Source: Lutibacter sp. Hel_I_33_5 (lineage in GTDB: Bacteria > Bacteroidota > Bacteroidia > Flavobacteriales > Flavobacteriaceae). Taken from it: a stretch of DNA of 64,000 bases. The number at the start of each line of letters is the position of its first letter. The first letter of the stretch is position 1. This document shows positions 23,830 to 34,900 of this stretch, piece after piece. The notes beneath the pieces were generated by a model that worked only from the letters and a program-made list of their open reading frames with translations, did no database searches and was not told where the DNA came from. A program made the position numbers and the translations under genes. The DNA is taken from positions 1,961,501 to 2,025,500 of the forward strand of contig NZ_VISM01000001.1 of the NCBI RefSeq assembly GCF_007827455.1, read 5' to 3'.

Positions 23830-25908
23830 TTAAAAGTCAAAATACCAATTAAATAATTCTGCTCTTAATCCAACTGTAAACCAAAGATTATTTCCTGGTG
23901 TTATTCTGGCTAAAGCAATATCTGATGTTAACTTTCTATAAGAAAGCCCAGAAAATAAACTTAAACCATTAGCTGGATTTAAAAGATAATTTACTTGTGT
24001 ATCAATATGTAATATTATTGCTGTATTTCCTTGTGCTAAAGAGTTATTGGTATCGCTAAACCTATTATCATAAGATTGATAAATATTTCCACCATAACTT
24101 ACTGTTTCATCTAAATCAAATCCTTTTTTTCCTAAAATAACCTTTCCGAAACCACTCCATCTATCTTTCTTATAACGAGCTATTCCAATAACTTCCCAGA
24201 AGTTTGAACCCCATAAATGACCTAGTGGTTGACTATAATGTGCGTAATTTAAAACTGGACTTCTATGCGCAAAAGTATAAGGTCTAGCGGTATTAAATTC
24301 CCCTTGTAAAAATAAATTCTCTACACCAAAAGCATCAAAATATTTTGCTCCAAATTGAAGCGCAAACTTATTTCTCCAATCTGATAAATTTCCTAAGTTT
24401 CCAACGGAAAATTCATCAATAACTAATTGAGAATATAAAGAAATATTATCGTTTAACTTATATTTAGTTGTTAATCCTACCATTGCATTTCCAGAATCTT
24501 CACCTCTATTAAACTCAACAGCTCGGTAAAAAATTATTGGATTTAAAAACCCTGCATCAAATCCATTTTGTCCAGCAGAAATAGCCGTTTCAAATAATCC
24601 GATATTCAACCTATCAGTAATATTAATACTTAAATAATGTGCAGCAATATATTTTCGTGCGTGTTCATTATTTATTACAGCTGGCGCCCTTACATCTCTT
24701 CCCCAAAGCCAAACGTTTGTATACTGAAACTTCCAGAAATCTACCTTCATTTTTAAATATAATGATGGTGCGCTAACATCTGATAGTAAAAAAGATCGAT
24801 ATCCATCACCTATAAAATTCTTTCCGTGTCCAAACTGGAAATTCATATATTTTGTTGGTGTAAAGGATAAATATCCTTCTGCAACAGGGTAATCAAATGC
24901 ATCTGCTTTAAAACCTTTAGCTTTTCCTCTTCCTGGAACTAAACCTTCAGAAAAAGCTGGTTTAAAAAGTCCTGATTTATTACCTATATAATTATTAACA
25001 TATTCAGCAAATCGTCCTTGACTTTCATAAATCGTTGCAGAAAATGAAAAATTATTACCAAAACCTCCATTAGCATTAAATACTCTTGTATTATTAAATG
25101 TATAGGCAACATTAGAATTATCTTTTCCTAATTGTACGTCTAATAATGCATCAATTGTAAACCAATAATCTTGATGTTTTATCTGCAATAAGTGTTCGTT
25201 CCATAATTTTTTACCCCACCAAGAATTCATTTCGGGTTTTAAAAATTGCCTTTTCTCGGCTGCAATATCAAAATGTTTTGAAATTTCACTATATAAATAG
25301 GGTTTTGAAGCTGTATGTGTTCCACTAGATTTATGTAAAGCAAATTCATAATCTACATATTTCTGATGTACAAACGGAATATTCAATTGACTGTTAACTT
25401 GTAGAAATATAGAATCTGTTTCTATACTAGTATCAACAACCTCTCTAATATCTTTTTTTTCCGATTGATAATTTGTTGTTGTTTCTACTTCGTCTTCGGT
25501 TACAACTTTGACTGAATTTTCTGAATATGGAAATACAAGCGGTAATGCAAACCTCATTTCTATATTATGATTATTATAAGTTGCTGGTTGTATTTCTGGA
25601 AATCTTTTAAAGGTTCTTTTTAATTCTGTCTTTAGTTCTTTATAAGGTGAATTTGCATAGATATAATTAAAAGTTCCGTCTGAATTTACTAGAAAAATAA
25701 CATTGACAACTCCACGATAATTTTCATTTAATAAAATTGGTGGCACAATAAATTCTGAGAAAAAAGTTTCTTTAGTTTGTTTTAAAAAACAATTTTTTAA
25801 TGCAGTTTGTGATGAACCTCTACAAGCATCAAAAACAGGAAATTTTTCTGATTGACTATAAGAAACCAGTGTAAAAAATAACACTAAAAAAAGACATAAT
25901 TTTTTCAT
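23830..25908 (-). CDS. Outer-membrane barrel protein, RemB/Wzi-like, with TonB-CTD-like N-terminus
   Basis: 692 residues with a signal peptide (MKKLCLFLVLFFTLVSYSQ). Residues 45-125 resemble a TonB C-terminal-type domain (YRGVVNVIFLVNSDGTFNYI, FPEIQPATYNNHNIEMRFALP). The remainder is a beta-rich outer-membrane barrel similar to gliding motility protein RemB and capsule-assembly Wzi proteins: LSFTPTKYMNFQFGHGKNFIGDGYRSFLLSDVSAP, and AHYLSINITDRLNIGLFE. It ends with aromatic FNWYFDF, typical of a barrel. Its ATG overlaps the acetyltransferase stop by one base. RemB is linked to gliding, Wzi to capsule anchoring. I favour RemB-like, given sprA nearby, at moderate confidence. Confidence 0.7.
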   Translation of the reverse strand: MKKLCLFLVLFFTLVSYSQSEKFPVFDACRGSSQTALKNCFLKQTKETFFSEFIVPPILLNENYRGVVNVIFLVNSDGTFNYIYANSPYKELKTELKRTFKRFPEIQPATYNNHNIEMRFALPLVFPYSENSVKVVTEDEVETTTNYQSEKKDIREVVDTSIETDSIFLQVNSQLNIPFVHQKYVDYEFALHKSSGTHTASKPYLYSEISKHFDIAAEKRQFLKPEMNSWWGKKLWNEHLLQIKHQDYWFTIDALLDVQLGKDNSNVAYTFNNTRVFNANGGFGNNFSFSATIYESQGRFAEYVNNYIGNKSGLFKPAFSEGLVPGRGKAKGFKADAFDYPVAEGYLSFTPTKYMNFQFGHGKNFIGDGYRSFLLSDVSAPSLYLKMKVDFWKFQYTNVWLWGRDVRAPAVINNEHARKYIAAHYLSINITDRLNIGLFETAISAGQNGFDAGFLNPIIFYRAVEFNRGEDSGNAMVGLTTKYKLNDNISLYSQLVIDEFSVGNLGNLSDWRNKFALQFGAKYFDAFGVENLFLQGEFNTARPYTFAHRSPVLNYAHYSQPLGHLWGSNFWEVIGIARYKKDRWSGFGKVILGKKGFDLDETVSYGGNIYQSYDNRFSDTNNSLAQGNTAIILHIDTQVNYLLNPANGLSLFSGLSYRKLTSDIALARITPGNNLWFTVGLRAELFNWYFDF

Positions 25909-26480
25909 TATAACTTACTTACTTTTTCTTCTATTAATTGATATGTATCTTTTGATTCTGGGCAAATTGCCATTCCTTTTTCATCAAATTCTAACCGATG
26001 CCCATATTCACTTATCCAACCAATTTGCTTTGATGGATTTCCAACAACGAGCGCAAATGGTTTTACTTCTTTTACTACTACGGCTCCTGCACCTATAAAT
26101 GCATATTCTCCAATATCATTTCCGCAAACAATAGTTGCATTTGCACCAATACTTGCGCCTTTTTTTACTTTTGTTTTTAAATATTGATCTCTTCTTTTGA
26201 TAGCACTTCTAGGATTGATAACATTTGTAAAAACCATTGATGGTCCTAAAAAAACATCATCCTCACAAATAACGCCTGTATAAATTGATACGTTATTCTG
26301 AACTTTAACATTATTTCCTAAAACTACTTCTGGAGAAACCACTACATTCTGACCAATATTGCAATTTTCTCCAATCACACAATTAGACATAATATGACTA
26401 AAATGCCAGATTTTTGTTCCGTTTTTTATGGTGCAATTATCATCTATAACTGCTGTTTCATGCGCAAAATAATCGTTCAT
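25908..26480 (-). CDS. Left-handed beta-helix N-acetyltransferase (WbpD/WlbB-like)
   Basis: 190 residues from the ATG at 26480 (an upstream in-frame TTG at 26486 is not needed). Hexapeptide repeats start at CTIKNGTKIWHFSHIMSNCVIGENC and continue to the lid ASIGANATIVCGNDIGEYAFIGAGAVV. The C-terminus (NPSKQIGWISEYGHRLEF) is typical of WbpD/WlbB enzymes that acetylate a UDP-amino-sugar for O-antigen or capsule synthesis. The other genes of such a pathway are not here. Coupled to the RemB-like gene. Confidence 0.85.
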   Translation of the reverse strand: MNDYFAHETAVIDDNCTIKNGTKIWHFSHIMSNCVIGENCNIGQNVVVSPEVVLGNNVKVQNNVSIYTGVICEDDVFLGPSMVFTNVINPRSAIKRRDQYLKTKVKKGASIGANATIVCGNDIGEYAFIGAGAVVVKEVKPFALVVGNPSKQIGWISEYGHRLEFDEKGMAICPESKDTYQLIEEKVSKL

Positions 26481-26542
26481 TACCAATCAAAAAGATTTAG
26501 CGTGAAAATACAATTATTTATTGATTTAGAAAGGTAAATGAA

Positions 26543-26567
26543 AAACCCAACTTAAAAAGTTGGGTTT
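26543..26567 (-). terminator. Terminator after the broken TonB gene
   Basis: 11-bp stem AAACCCAACTT / AAGTTGGGTTT with a 3-base loop and a T-run on the reverse strand. The stem sequence CCCAAC recurs in the 27365 terminator, suggesting that the duplication of tonB included its terminator. Confidence 0.8.
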
Positions 26568-26571
26568 ATAA

Positions 26572-27309
26572 TTATTGAATCATAAAAGTAATTGGAAGAT
26601 TGTATTTTACTTTTACTGGTTTTGTTTGCATTTTTCCGGGAGTAAACTTAGGAAATAATTGAACTAGTTTTTTAGCTTCTTTCTTTAATTTTATATGTGG
26701 TGCTCTTACTTTTACATCGACCACATTTCCTTGTTTATCAATTATAAATTCTGTTTGTATTCTATATTTTCCTGATGCTAAACCTAGGTTTTCTGCCATT
26801 TCTATATTAAACTTTCTTTGAATATGTTTTTTTACTTTTTTATCGAAACATTTTTTGTTTTCTATTTCCGATAAACCTTCGCAGCCTTTATATATTGGTG
26901 TTTACTCTACTAACATATAAGGGATATCATTATCAATAACAGGCGGCTCAATTATTTCTACTATGTCATCAGCATTAATTATTTCTGGAATATCATTATC
27001 GGTAGGTATATCAATAATATCTTCAAATTTAATATCATCTCCTTTTGTTATTATATCTAAAATTTGAGGTTTTATTTTTTTAGGCTTAGTTACTTTTGGG
27101 TTATCTGTTTTAATAATTATAGGGTTATCTATAGGAATAAAATCTTCTTTGTGAATCCTTTCAGAAATAGTAGGAGAAATCTGTTTAAATAATGTTTTAT
27201 GCTCTAGGGTAACATACACTATAAAAAGAGCTAATACTAGTCCTAACTGCATAAAAACAGCAGAATACTTTTCTAATTGTTTTCTTTGATACTTTTTTTT
27301 TGCTTTCAT
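26572..27309 (-). pseudogene. TonB paralogue split by an in-frame TAA
   Basis: Residues 1-135 (27309 to 26902) hold the short cytoplasmic tail, an inner-membrane helix (YSAVFMQLGLVLALFIVYVTL) and a Pro/Lys/acidic linker, ending PYMLVE then TAA at 26902-26904. The same frame continues without further stops for 109 more codons (TPIYKGCEGLSEIENKKC... to FMIQ) as a TonB C-terminal domain. The intact neighbour at 27409 has the same layout through that point, with the matching NVPVFPGCKG segment. One base change is enough to explain the break. The C-terminal half has an internal ATG at 26799 and could be re-initiated. A sequencing error is also possible. Confidence 0.85.
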
Positions 27310-27364
27310 AATTATATTTTTTTAATGTTAAAATTATGTTAATCCAAAAAGTATGCCAATAAAA

Positions 27365-27388
27365 AAACCCAACCGTTAGGTTGGGTTT
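27365..27388 (-). terminator. Terminator after the intact TonB gene
   Basis: 10-bp perfect stem AAACCCAACC / GGTTGGGTTT with a 4-base loop and a run of T's on the reverse strand. Confidence 0.85.
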
Positions 27389-27408
27389 CGTATATGTTTT
27401 AACGAAAT

Positions 27409-28128
27409 TTATTCTACAATTAAAGTAAAAGGAATTGCGTATTTAACTCCTACTGGTTTTCCACGTTGTTTCCCTGGTGTCATTTTTGGTAGTTTATTCA
27501 TCACCTTAAGAACTTCTTTCTTAATTTTTGGGTGTGGTGCTCTAGCCATAATGTTAGTTACTTTTCCACTTCTATCAATTACAAATTGTATAGAAACTCT
27601 TTTTCTTCCTGGTGATAATCCTAATTCATTAGGTAACTCAGCATCAAATTTTCTAGTAAAGTGCTTTTGTACTTTTTTACTAAAACATTTTCTAAGCTCT
27701 GTATTACTTCCTTTACATCCTGGAAAAACTGGTACATTTTCAATAACCATAAAGTTTACATCTCCAACAATTTCTTCTTCTTCTTCTTCTTCTACAATGT
27801 CTTCAACCTCAACAGCTTCCGTTTCATCAGTTTCAGTAGATTCAATTACTGTTTCTTCAACTTCTTTTTCATCCTCAACAACTTCAATTTTTTCTGGAGC
27901 TGGTGGTGGTGGAGTTTTTGGTTTTGGTTGTTCTATACGCTCCGTGATTGGAATTTCTTCCTCTAATTCATCAGACATATTTGCCATTCCTAAGTCACCA
28001 AAAGTTCTATCATAGGTTTTTTGCTCAATGGCTGCATAGGTTACAAATAACGCTAGGACTAAACCAATTTGCATAAAAATCTTACTGTAGTTCTCCAAAT
28101 TAGATTTTGGATTTTTCTTTATTTCCAT
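27409..28128 (-). CDS. Energy transducer TonB
   Basis: 239 residues. Inner-membrane helix near residues 18-35 (IFMQIGLVLALFVTYAAIE), a Pro-rich segment (PKPKTPPPPAPE), a very acidic Glu-rich linker, and a C-terminal TonB domain (about 165-239; SIQFVIDRSGKVTNIMARAPHPKIKKE...PGKQRGKPVGVKYAIPFTLIVE). It couples the proton motive force to TonB-dependent receptors in the outer membrane. It belongs to the conserved ruvA-sprA-gcvH-vanZ-tonB order. The antisense Ser/Thr-rich frames here are shadows of its Glu repeats. Confidence 0.93.
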   Translation of the reverse strand: MEIKKNPKSNLENYSKIFMQIGLVLALFVTYAAIEQKTYDRTFGDLGMANMSDELEEEIPITERIEQPKPKTPPPPAPEKIEVVEDEKEVEETVIESTETDETEAVEVEDIVEEEEEEEIVGDVNFMVIENVPVFPGCKGSNTELRKCFSKKVQKHFTRKFDAELPNELGLSPGRKRVSIQFVIDRSGKVTNIMARAPHPKIKKEVLKVMNKLPKMTPGKQRGKPVGVKYAIPFTLIVE

Positions 28129-28192
28129 CCTAAAAAGTTTTTAATAGTTTGCTAATTTAATTAAATTATTGTGTTTTAAACAAACGATATTG

Positions 28193-28579
28193 TTAATTAA
28201 CTAATTTTTTTTGAAAAAACTTGTTAAAAATCAATAAAGCTATCAATACTCCTATAGAATTTGCAATCATATCTTTCCAGTCTGCTGTTCTATATGAAGT
28301 TAAAGTTCCTTGAAGAACCTCAAGAAGTATGCCATAAGAAATACACAGAAAAAAAACAGTTTTCTTAAGAGAATTATTTTTTGTTTTTAAATGAATTGTA
28401 CAGAACCAACATATAGCAAGTACAAAATATGCTATTATATGTTCAATTTTATCTAAATATGTAAATTTGATAGATGGTTGATGAATCTTTACTAAACTTA
28501 ATACTGCAATTAAAATAGTAATTGCAATAGAAAAGTATACAATACTACCCTTCAATAAGCTTTTTATATGCTTCTGCAT
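28193..28579 (-). CDS. VanZ-like membrane protein
   Basis: 128 residues from the ATG at 28579, overlapping the gcvH 3' end by 35 bases in another frame; a TTG at 28582 is equally in frame. Four transmembrane helices. The VanZ-like signature runs from [31 protein letters not shown] to [33 protein letters not shown]. Function of stand-alone VanZ-like proteins is unknown; teicoplanin resistance is the founder's phenotype. Its place between gcvH and tonB is conserved in Flavobacteriia. Confidence 0.85.
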   Translation of the reverse strand: MQKHIKSLLKGSIVYFSIAITILIAVLSLVKIHQPSIKFTYLDKIEHIIAYFVLAICWFCTIHLKTKNNSLKKTVFFLCISYGILLEVLQGTLTSYRTADWKDMIANSIGVLIALLIFNKFFQKKLVN

Positions 28580-28925
28580 CAATTAAATCATCTATTTGTG
28601 ATGTATCAGAAATTTTCACTTTTATCATCCAACCTTTACCGTAAGGATCTGTATTTACTGATTCTGGTTCATCTTCTAATTCTTCATTAAATTCGATTAC
28701 TTCTCCTGTTAACGGCATAAATAAATCAGACACTGTTTTTACTGCTTCTACAGAGCCAAAAACTTCTCCTTCTTCAACAGTATCATCTAGTGTATCAACA
28801 TCTACATAAACAATATCACCCAATTCACTTTGTGCAAAGTCTGTAATACCAATTGTTGCTACATCATCTTCAATAAGAATCCATTCGTGGTCTTTTGTGT
28901 ATTTTAATTCTGATGGAATATTCAT
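28545..28925 (-). CDS. gcvH: Glycine cleavage system H protein
   Basis: 126 residues, standard length. The lipoylated Lys lies in [18 protein letters not shown] (near residue 63). It begins [16 protein letters not shown]. It shuttles the aminomethyl group in glycine cleavage. The gcvP and gcvT genes are not in the window. Its 3' end contains the VanZ-like start. Confidence 0.95.
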   Translation of the reverse strand: MNIPSELKYTKDHEWILIEDDVATIGITDFAQSELGDIVYVDVDTLDDTVEEGEVFGSVEAVKTVSDLFMPLTGEVIEFNEELEDEPESVNTDPYGKGWMIKVKISDTSQIDDLIDAEAYKKLIEG

Positions 28926-28942
28926 CTTAATCTATTATTTTG

Positions 28943-31900
28943 TTAGTTTCCTAAGTTATAAATTATATTAAATCCTGCGTTTATCGATTGTCTAGGGAAT
29001 GTTGTTGAAATAGCATACTTAGACGATTGATGGTTGTAATAAAACGATGCGGTTAAATTACTATTTAATCTGTAATCTGCTGTAAATTTTATTGAAAATA
29101 AATTTTGCCCACCACTTACTTGATTATTGTCTAAATCAACCGAACGTATCAAGGTAATATTATCTCTTAATGAAACATCTGCGCGTAAATTAATATCTCC
29201 TTTTAATGTTTCTTTTTTCCCAGTAAATCGTGTACTAAATTTAACGTCTTTAATAACATAACCAACTCCAAAAACATATTCTGTCCCTTTGATATCTGTT
29301 AATGTACTATTATTAAAATTTAATGTTAACGCTCTATCTCTTTTGATTTCTCCTCTTAATGAAATTGAATTTTTCATTTTCATATCCACTTTAATTAATG
29401 GCGAAAATTCATCAATTAAACTTACTGAAGAAATTAGTAATTCTGGCTCAAAATCTCCCGCAGCATTTTTTACTGGTTGATTATTAGTATCTAAACCGTA
29501 TTGTAAATTATTAGTAAAACTTGCTACTGTATAAGATGATTTATAACCATGAGACACTACAAAAGTGCTAAAGTTTTTCTTAAACCATTTAAATTTCATG
29601 AATCCATTATAACGTAATGTCCAGTTTGGAATTGGTATATTCTTAAATAAACCAGTACTAACAGAATTTGGACTGTCGCCAGAGTAAGCAGCAACAAATG
29701 CTGGCATTAATACTTGTTGACTATTTGCTCCAAATCCTTTTATTGTTCCATCAATAGCATCAACATTATTAGGATCGTTTATATCGATTCCATTTTCTAC
29801 AGCTAATCTTGAAGATAAAGCAACTCTATTATCTTTCATTTTCTGAAACAAAACATCCGAATCAGAAAAAACAGTTGATAGCATAGAATAACTAGTACTA
29901 AAGTTTCCGGTTTCTAATCCAGGAATACTTCTGTCTATTACTCCATTTAAATTACTTGGATCGCTATAATCTTTAATAATATCTAGTTGTTGAGATAAAT
30001 CTCTTGTTTTAATTCTATTGGCTCTTAAATCGATATTTAAATCTCTTACAGGTTTTACAGTTAGATTATAATCAAACTTATTATAATGTGTTCTACTGTA
30101 CGTTTTATTAAAATAAGCATTAGCGATTGGATCTGCCGTAGAAATTGTATCTCTCGGCGTAATTAACCAACCATTTTGTAAGGCTGTATTTCTGATATCT
30201 ACTTGACTACCAAAAGCAAAACTTGTACTTGGTCCACCTAAGAAACCAAATTGCTCTCCGTAACCAGGTAAAAACTGTCCGTTATTTTCAGAATAACTCA
30301 GTTTTGCAGTTTTTACAGATGTAATAACATCATACAATCCTTTTAAAATTTTTGCTCCAGTTTTTTGCTTTTTCTTTACTCCTGTTTTTGCTTTACCTGG
30401 TACAGATGGTAAACCAGGTGTTTTTGGTGCTGTCTTTTTAGAACGCTTAGTCAGTAATTTATCTAAACCAATAGTTTTATAAAACTTAGAAAAGTTAATA
30501 TTTGCGTTTAAATTATGTGTGTTTGCATTTTGTACAACATTCCCGATTTTATCAGAGATAGAAGTATCTTGAGAGGATGCTTCCCAATTAAAATCAGCGG
30601 TATACCCATAATCAGCAGTTAAAAAACCTAAATAAGGAATCTTATTTAAAGGTAATTTATAAGTAGCATTTAACTTTTGATTATACCTATTTGCATTCCC
30701 TGTATTAAAGAAATTATCAAATATTTCTAACTCTTCTCCACTTCCAAATGCATCATAGATATAACTATTAGTCGCATTAAAGTTAAACTGTAATGATTTT
30801 GTTAAATCAAAACCAATAGCATAATCCCAATCAAATAAAAATCTTCGTTGCGCCAATCTTGGTTGTGCCGCTAATCCTTGAATTAAATTTCTTGACCGTT
30901 GCGCTGTAAAATTTCTATTAATAGTAGAATTTACTGCAAAGGTTTTTGGAAAAGGATTTACATTAATATCTCTAATAAACTTCCAATATTTTCCTTTAAA
31001 AAAGTCTGACTTTTTAAACGGTTCATACGATTTTGCTGGAAAACTAAAATTATAAGATGCCGATGCACGAACACTCTTGTTTTCGTAACGTTCTATATTG
31101 TAATCTCTATGTTCTTCTTTATTAAATGCATAAGAAACCGACACATTTTCTACATCATAAAACTTAGGTTTTTTAGATGAGTTCGGATTTCTATTCTTTT
31201 TAACATTATTAAAACTAATACTTGTTCTTTTAGTATAATCACTAGAAAATTTACTGTTTGGGTTTTGATCTATTGCATCTTCTAATTTTACATCTTGGTA
31301 TTGTGGATCAAATTTTGGGTTGATAAATTCTTCACCAATACTATAATTCATAGGTAATTGAATACCCCATTTTTTTGGCGTAAACATTTTTCCTAAATTT
31401 AAACTAGTATTAACAGTATATTGTTTTGTTTCGTCTAAACTACGTTGCTGTACTCTATCTTCTACATTTCCAAAACCTATGGTTTGCATTCTACCAGATA
31501 ATGAAACATTAGCAACATCTGCAAAGTTTGCATCAGCATTAATTACTGCTGCCCAACCACCTTTGTTATCAAAACCAACAGACCTCAACTCATTAAACCA
31601 AACTTCTGCACTTTTAGTTTGTGACGAACGGTTTTTTACTCCTAACATAATTGTTCTTAATTGTGCTAAGGTTGGATTTCCTTTCACTTTAATAACAACT
31701 CCTGAAGGATCTGTATTATTTATTGAAGTATAGAGTTCATTTGGCAATAAACCCAAACCATCTCTTTCTAATTTTACTTTACCTAACTCTTCTAGTGCAG
31801 CATCTAAATTATTAGCTTCTGGCCAAACTTCTAGTGGAGATAAACTTCCTGAAGATTTTTGAAGTGGAATTTCTAATTGATAAAAGTTATCATTTAAATC

Positions 31901-34900
31901 AGTTCCTAAACGTATAATAGCAAGTAAATCAGTATTATCAACATTAGAATTTAAGATTTCTTCCATATGCACAAACATTTTTAATTGCTTGTATCTACGT
32001 AAATCTACACTAATGTTTTTGTAAATAGCTCTAATACCATCAGACGGTAAATCTTTTACTTTTAAAGAAACCGATTGTTCATTTTGTTGTTGTATCGTTG
32101 TTGTTCCTTGTAATTGTTCTCTAACAATTCCAGGAGGTAATACATACCTGTTTTCATTTTGTTCAATATTAACAACACCTACTTCAAAATCATTTAATTC
32201 TGGTTGTGTTAATTCTCTATCAGGATCAATGTTTTCATCTAAAGTTCTAGTGTAACGTCTCCAATCTCCTCTAACCAAACCTAATTCTCCAAAACGTAAA
32301 ACAACTGGCATTTTAAAATTCGTCATAAACATTCTTATAAAACGAATGCTATTAAAATCTGAAACGCCATTTACTGGAGTTCCACTTCTTACAGGTACTC
32401 TAAATTGATACCATTTTGTGTTTTGAGTTCCTCCGTTTTCTAAAGTAACAGTGGTTGTTTTTTCATCAACAACAAAATTTCTTCCTACCACCAAATCACT
32501 TTTATTCATAGAGATTTTATATTCAAAATAACTCTCTACGGTATTCATGGTTTGATCTCTGTTGATGTCTTCTACATCTGGATATGTATTTGCTGATGTT
32601 GGAAACGCCTCTGGTGATTGATTTGATGTTGGCGAATTCCCTTGTGTATTATTAAACTTTTTATAACGCTTTAAGATTGAAGCATTTTCATTATCTAATT
32701 CAGTTCCTCTAAAAAACTGGTAATTATCATTAGATGGATCGTTTTGATCTAACCTAGAAAAATTCGGAATTAATGGATGATTCTGATATTTATTAATTTC
32801 TTCCGTATCATTTAAACCATCAAAACCAACATCTTGATTCACTCTTGCAGCATCATCTTCATCAAAAGCATAAACTATAGATTGATTTATTGGTACAAAT
32901 CCCCATTTAAGATTATCATTAAAATCTTTAGGCTCTAATACATTTAATTTATCAATTTTATTACCATCAGCAGGTAATCCGTTTTCATACATTTTAAATC
33001 CATCTCTATTGATGTCTTCAGATACATTTCCTAAATTAATATATAAATCTCCTACTTGATTTGTTTGATCTTGTGGATTAACGCCAGGTCGTAAACCTTC
33101 TTCTTCTGTAATTGAATAATTTTCATATGGATCCATAATCCAAAACTGAATATATTCTACGTTTGCTTGATCGAAGTTATTAGTATTTAACGGGCGCATA
33201 ATTCCACCCCATTGATCTTGCGGATTTAAAAAGTTACCGTTTCCATCAACTGTGTTATTTCTAGTATCAAAATTATAAGAACCTCTTTCACTTGGAAAAT
33301 ATGCTAAATCTAAGGTTCTAACTAACGTATTTTGAGTGATATCTAATTGTGTATTTGGAAATAATTCTTGGAAACTAATTTGTCTTGTTTCTGCTCTAGA
33401 TAATTCATCTGCATCAACACTATTTGGTGTTTGTCCAGCACCATAAAATATCTGATCTACGCTATACCAAGCCAATCTAGATCGTTTAAAATTATAGCTT
33501 AAATCGTTACTTGCTCCATTATAAGTATTTGCTTGATTTTGTGGTGTACTTGCATTATACCATTGTAATGGCGACAATAAACTTATAGGAATTTGAGATG
33601 CTTCAAAATCATCTACATATGAAGTTGCTGCACCGGCTACATCAATACCGCTTGGACTCCCAGGAATTAAATATGCCATATCTGCTTTTACAGATATTTT
33701 AGACTCAACTTCGGTATCTACAAAAGGTAATTTATTTGCCCATTTAGTAAAGATTGGCATGTCTCTAGAAAAGTCTAAATTCAAACCTAAAATCGTATTA
33801 TCTATAGGTTCTGCACCAAAATTAACTTTAGGTGTTATTGGTCTTTCATTTACATTTAAAAATGTACCTCCAACAACTAAATTATCTGAGAATTTATGCT
33901 CAACATCAATTCCGAAAAATGTTTTTCTTTGTTGATTAAAAATTGAATTATTCTCTGTAGAAACATTAATAGGTATTCCAGATGATTGTAATCCTGGATC
34001 AATAATTTGAACTCTTCCTAATTGATAATCTACCACATAATCAACACCTTCTACTAATTGACGTCCGCCAGCGGTTACTTTTACCGAACCTCTAGGAACA
34101 TTAAATGCTCCAATAGGAATTCCGCCAGAATTTTCTGATTTAAAATATCCTTTTAATAAATATTTATCTTTATTCTGAAAATTGTTTTTTACGTTAATTT
34201 TTGTGTTTAAATATAGTTCGTTAAACAAATATTTTTTCTTGTCATCTGGAGTAGTTAATTGACTATCTAAATCTTCTCCAAAAGGTTCTGGTTCAGGAAA
34301 AATTACATATCCGTTTTGAGAATTTACAGTAATTCCTTCAACATAATCAAAAAATCCATCAGCAGTTTTAAACTGACTTTGATCTAATTGATCTAATCCA
34401 AAAACTTGTATTAATGGATCAATCGATAAATTAGGTGTTGTAGCATTTTGCAAGGTATTAGATGGAATACCTGTTTCATCATCTCTATATTGAATTTCAA
34501 ACCGAAAACCTTCTTGTGTTAGCGGAAAAGCGCCTAATGCATATACGTTTTTCATCATTAATTTCCATGTTGGAAATGCTACATCAACACCACCTACTTC
34601 TCTTTTGGTTTGTAAAATTTCACTACGTAATAACTTTACTGCTAAATTATCTGGAGCCTGAATTCCATCATTAGAAAATTCACCAACTTTAAAAGAAGTA
34701 TTTCCTCCTGAAGCACCAACAACGGTATATTCATAAGAAACAGCTAAAACTTCACCATCATTTAATCTTCTGTTTAACGAAATAAATCCTAGTTGCGGGT
34801 TTAACGTAAACTCATCTTGCTCTAATTTTCTTGCATTTTGTAGCAAAGAATAATCTGTTCCTTGTTGCATTTGAAAAGCTCCAAGATCTAATGTTTGACT

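Noticed and set aside
27551..28015. Plus-strand Ser/Thr-rich frame opposite tonB
   Set aside because: It is the reverse of the Glu-rich linker codons of the TonB gene; no homologue-like features.
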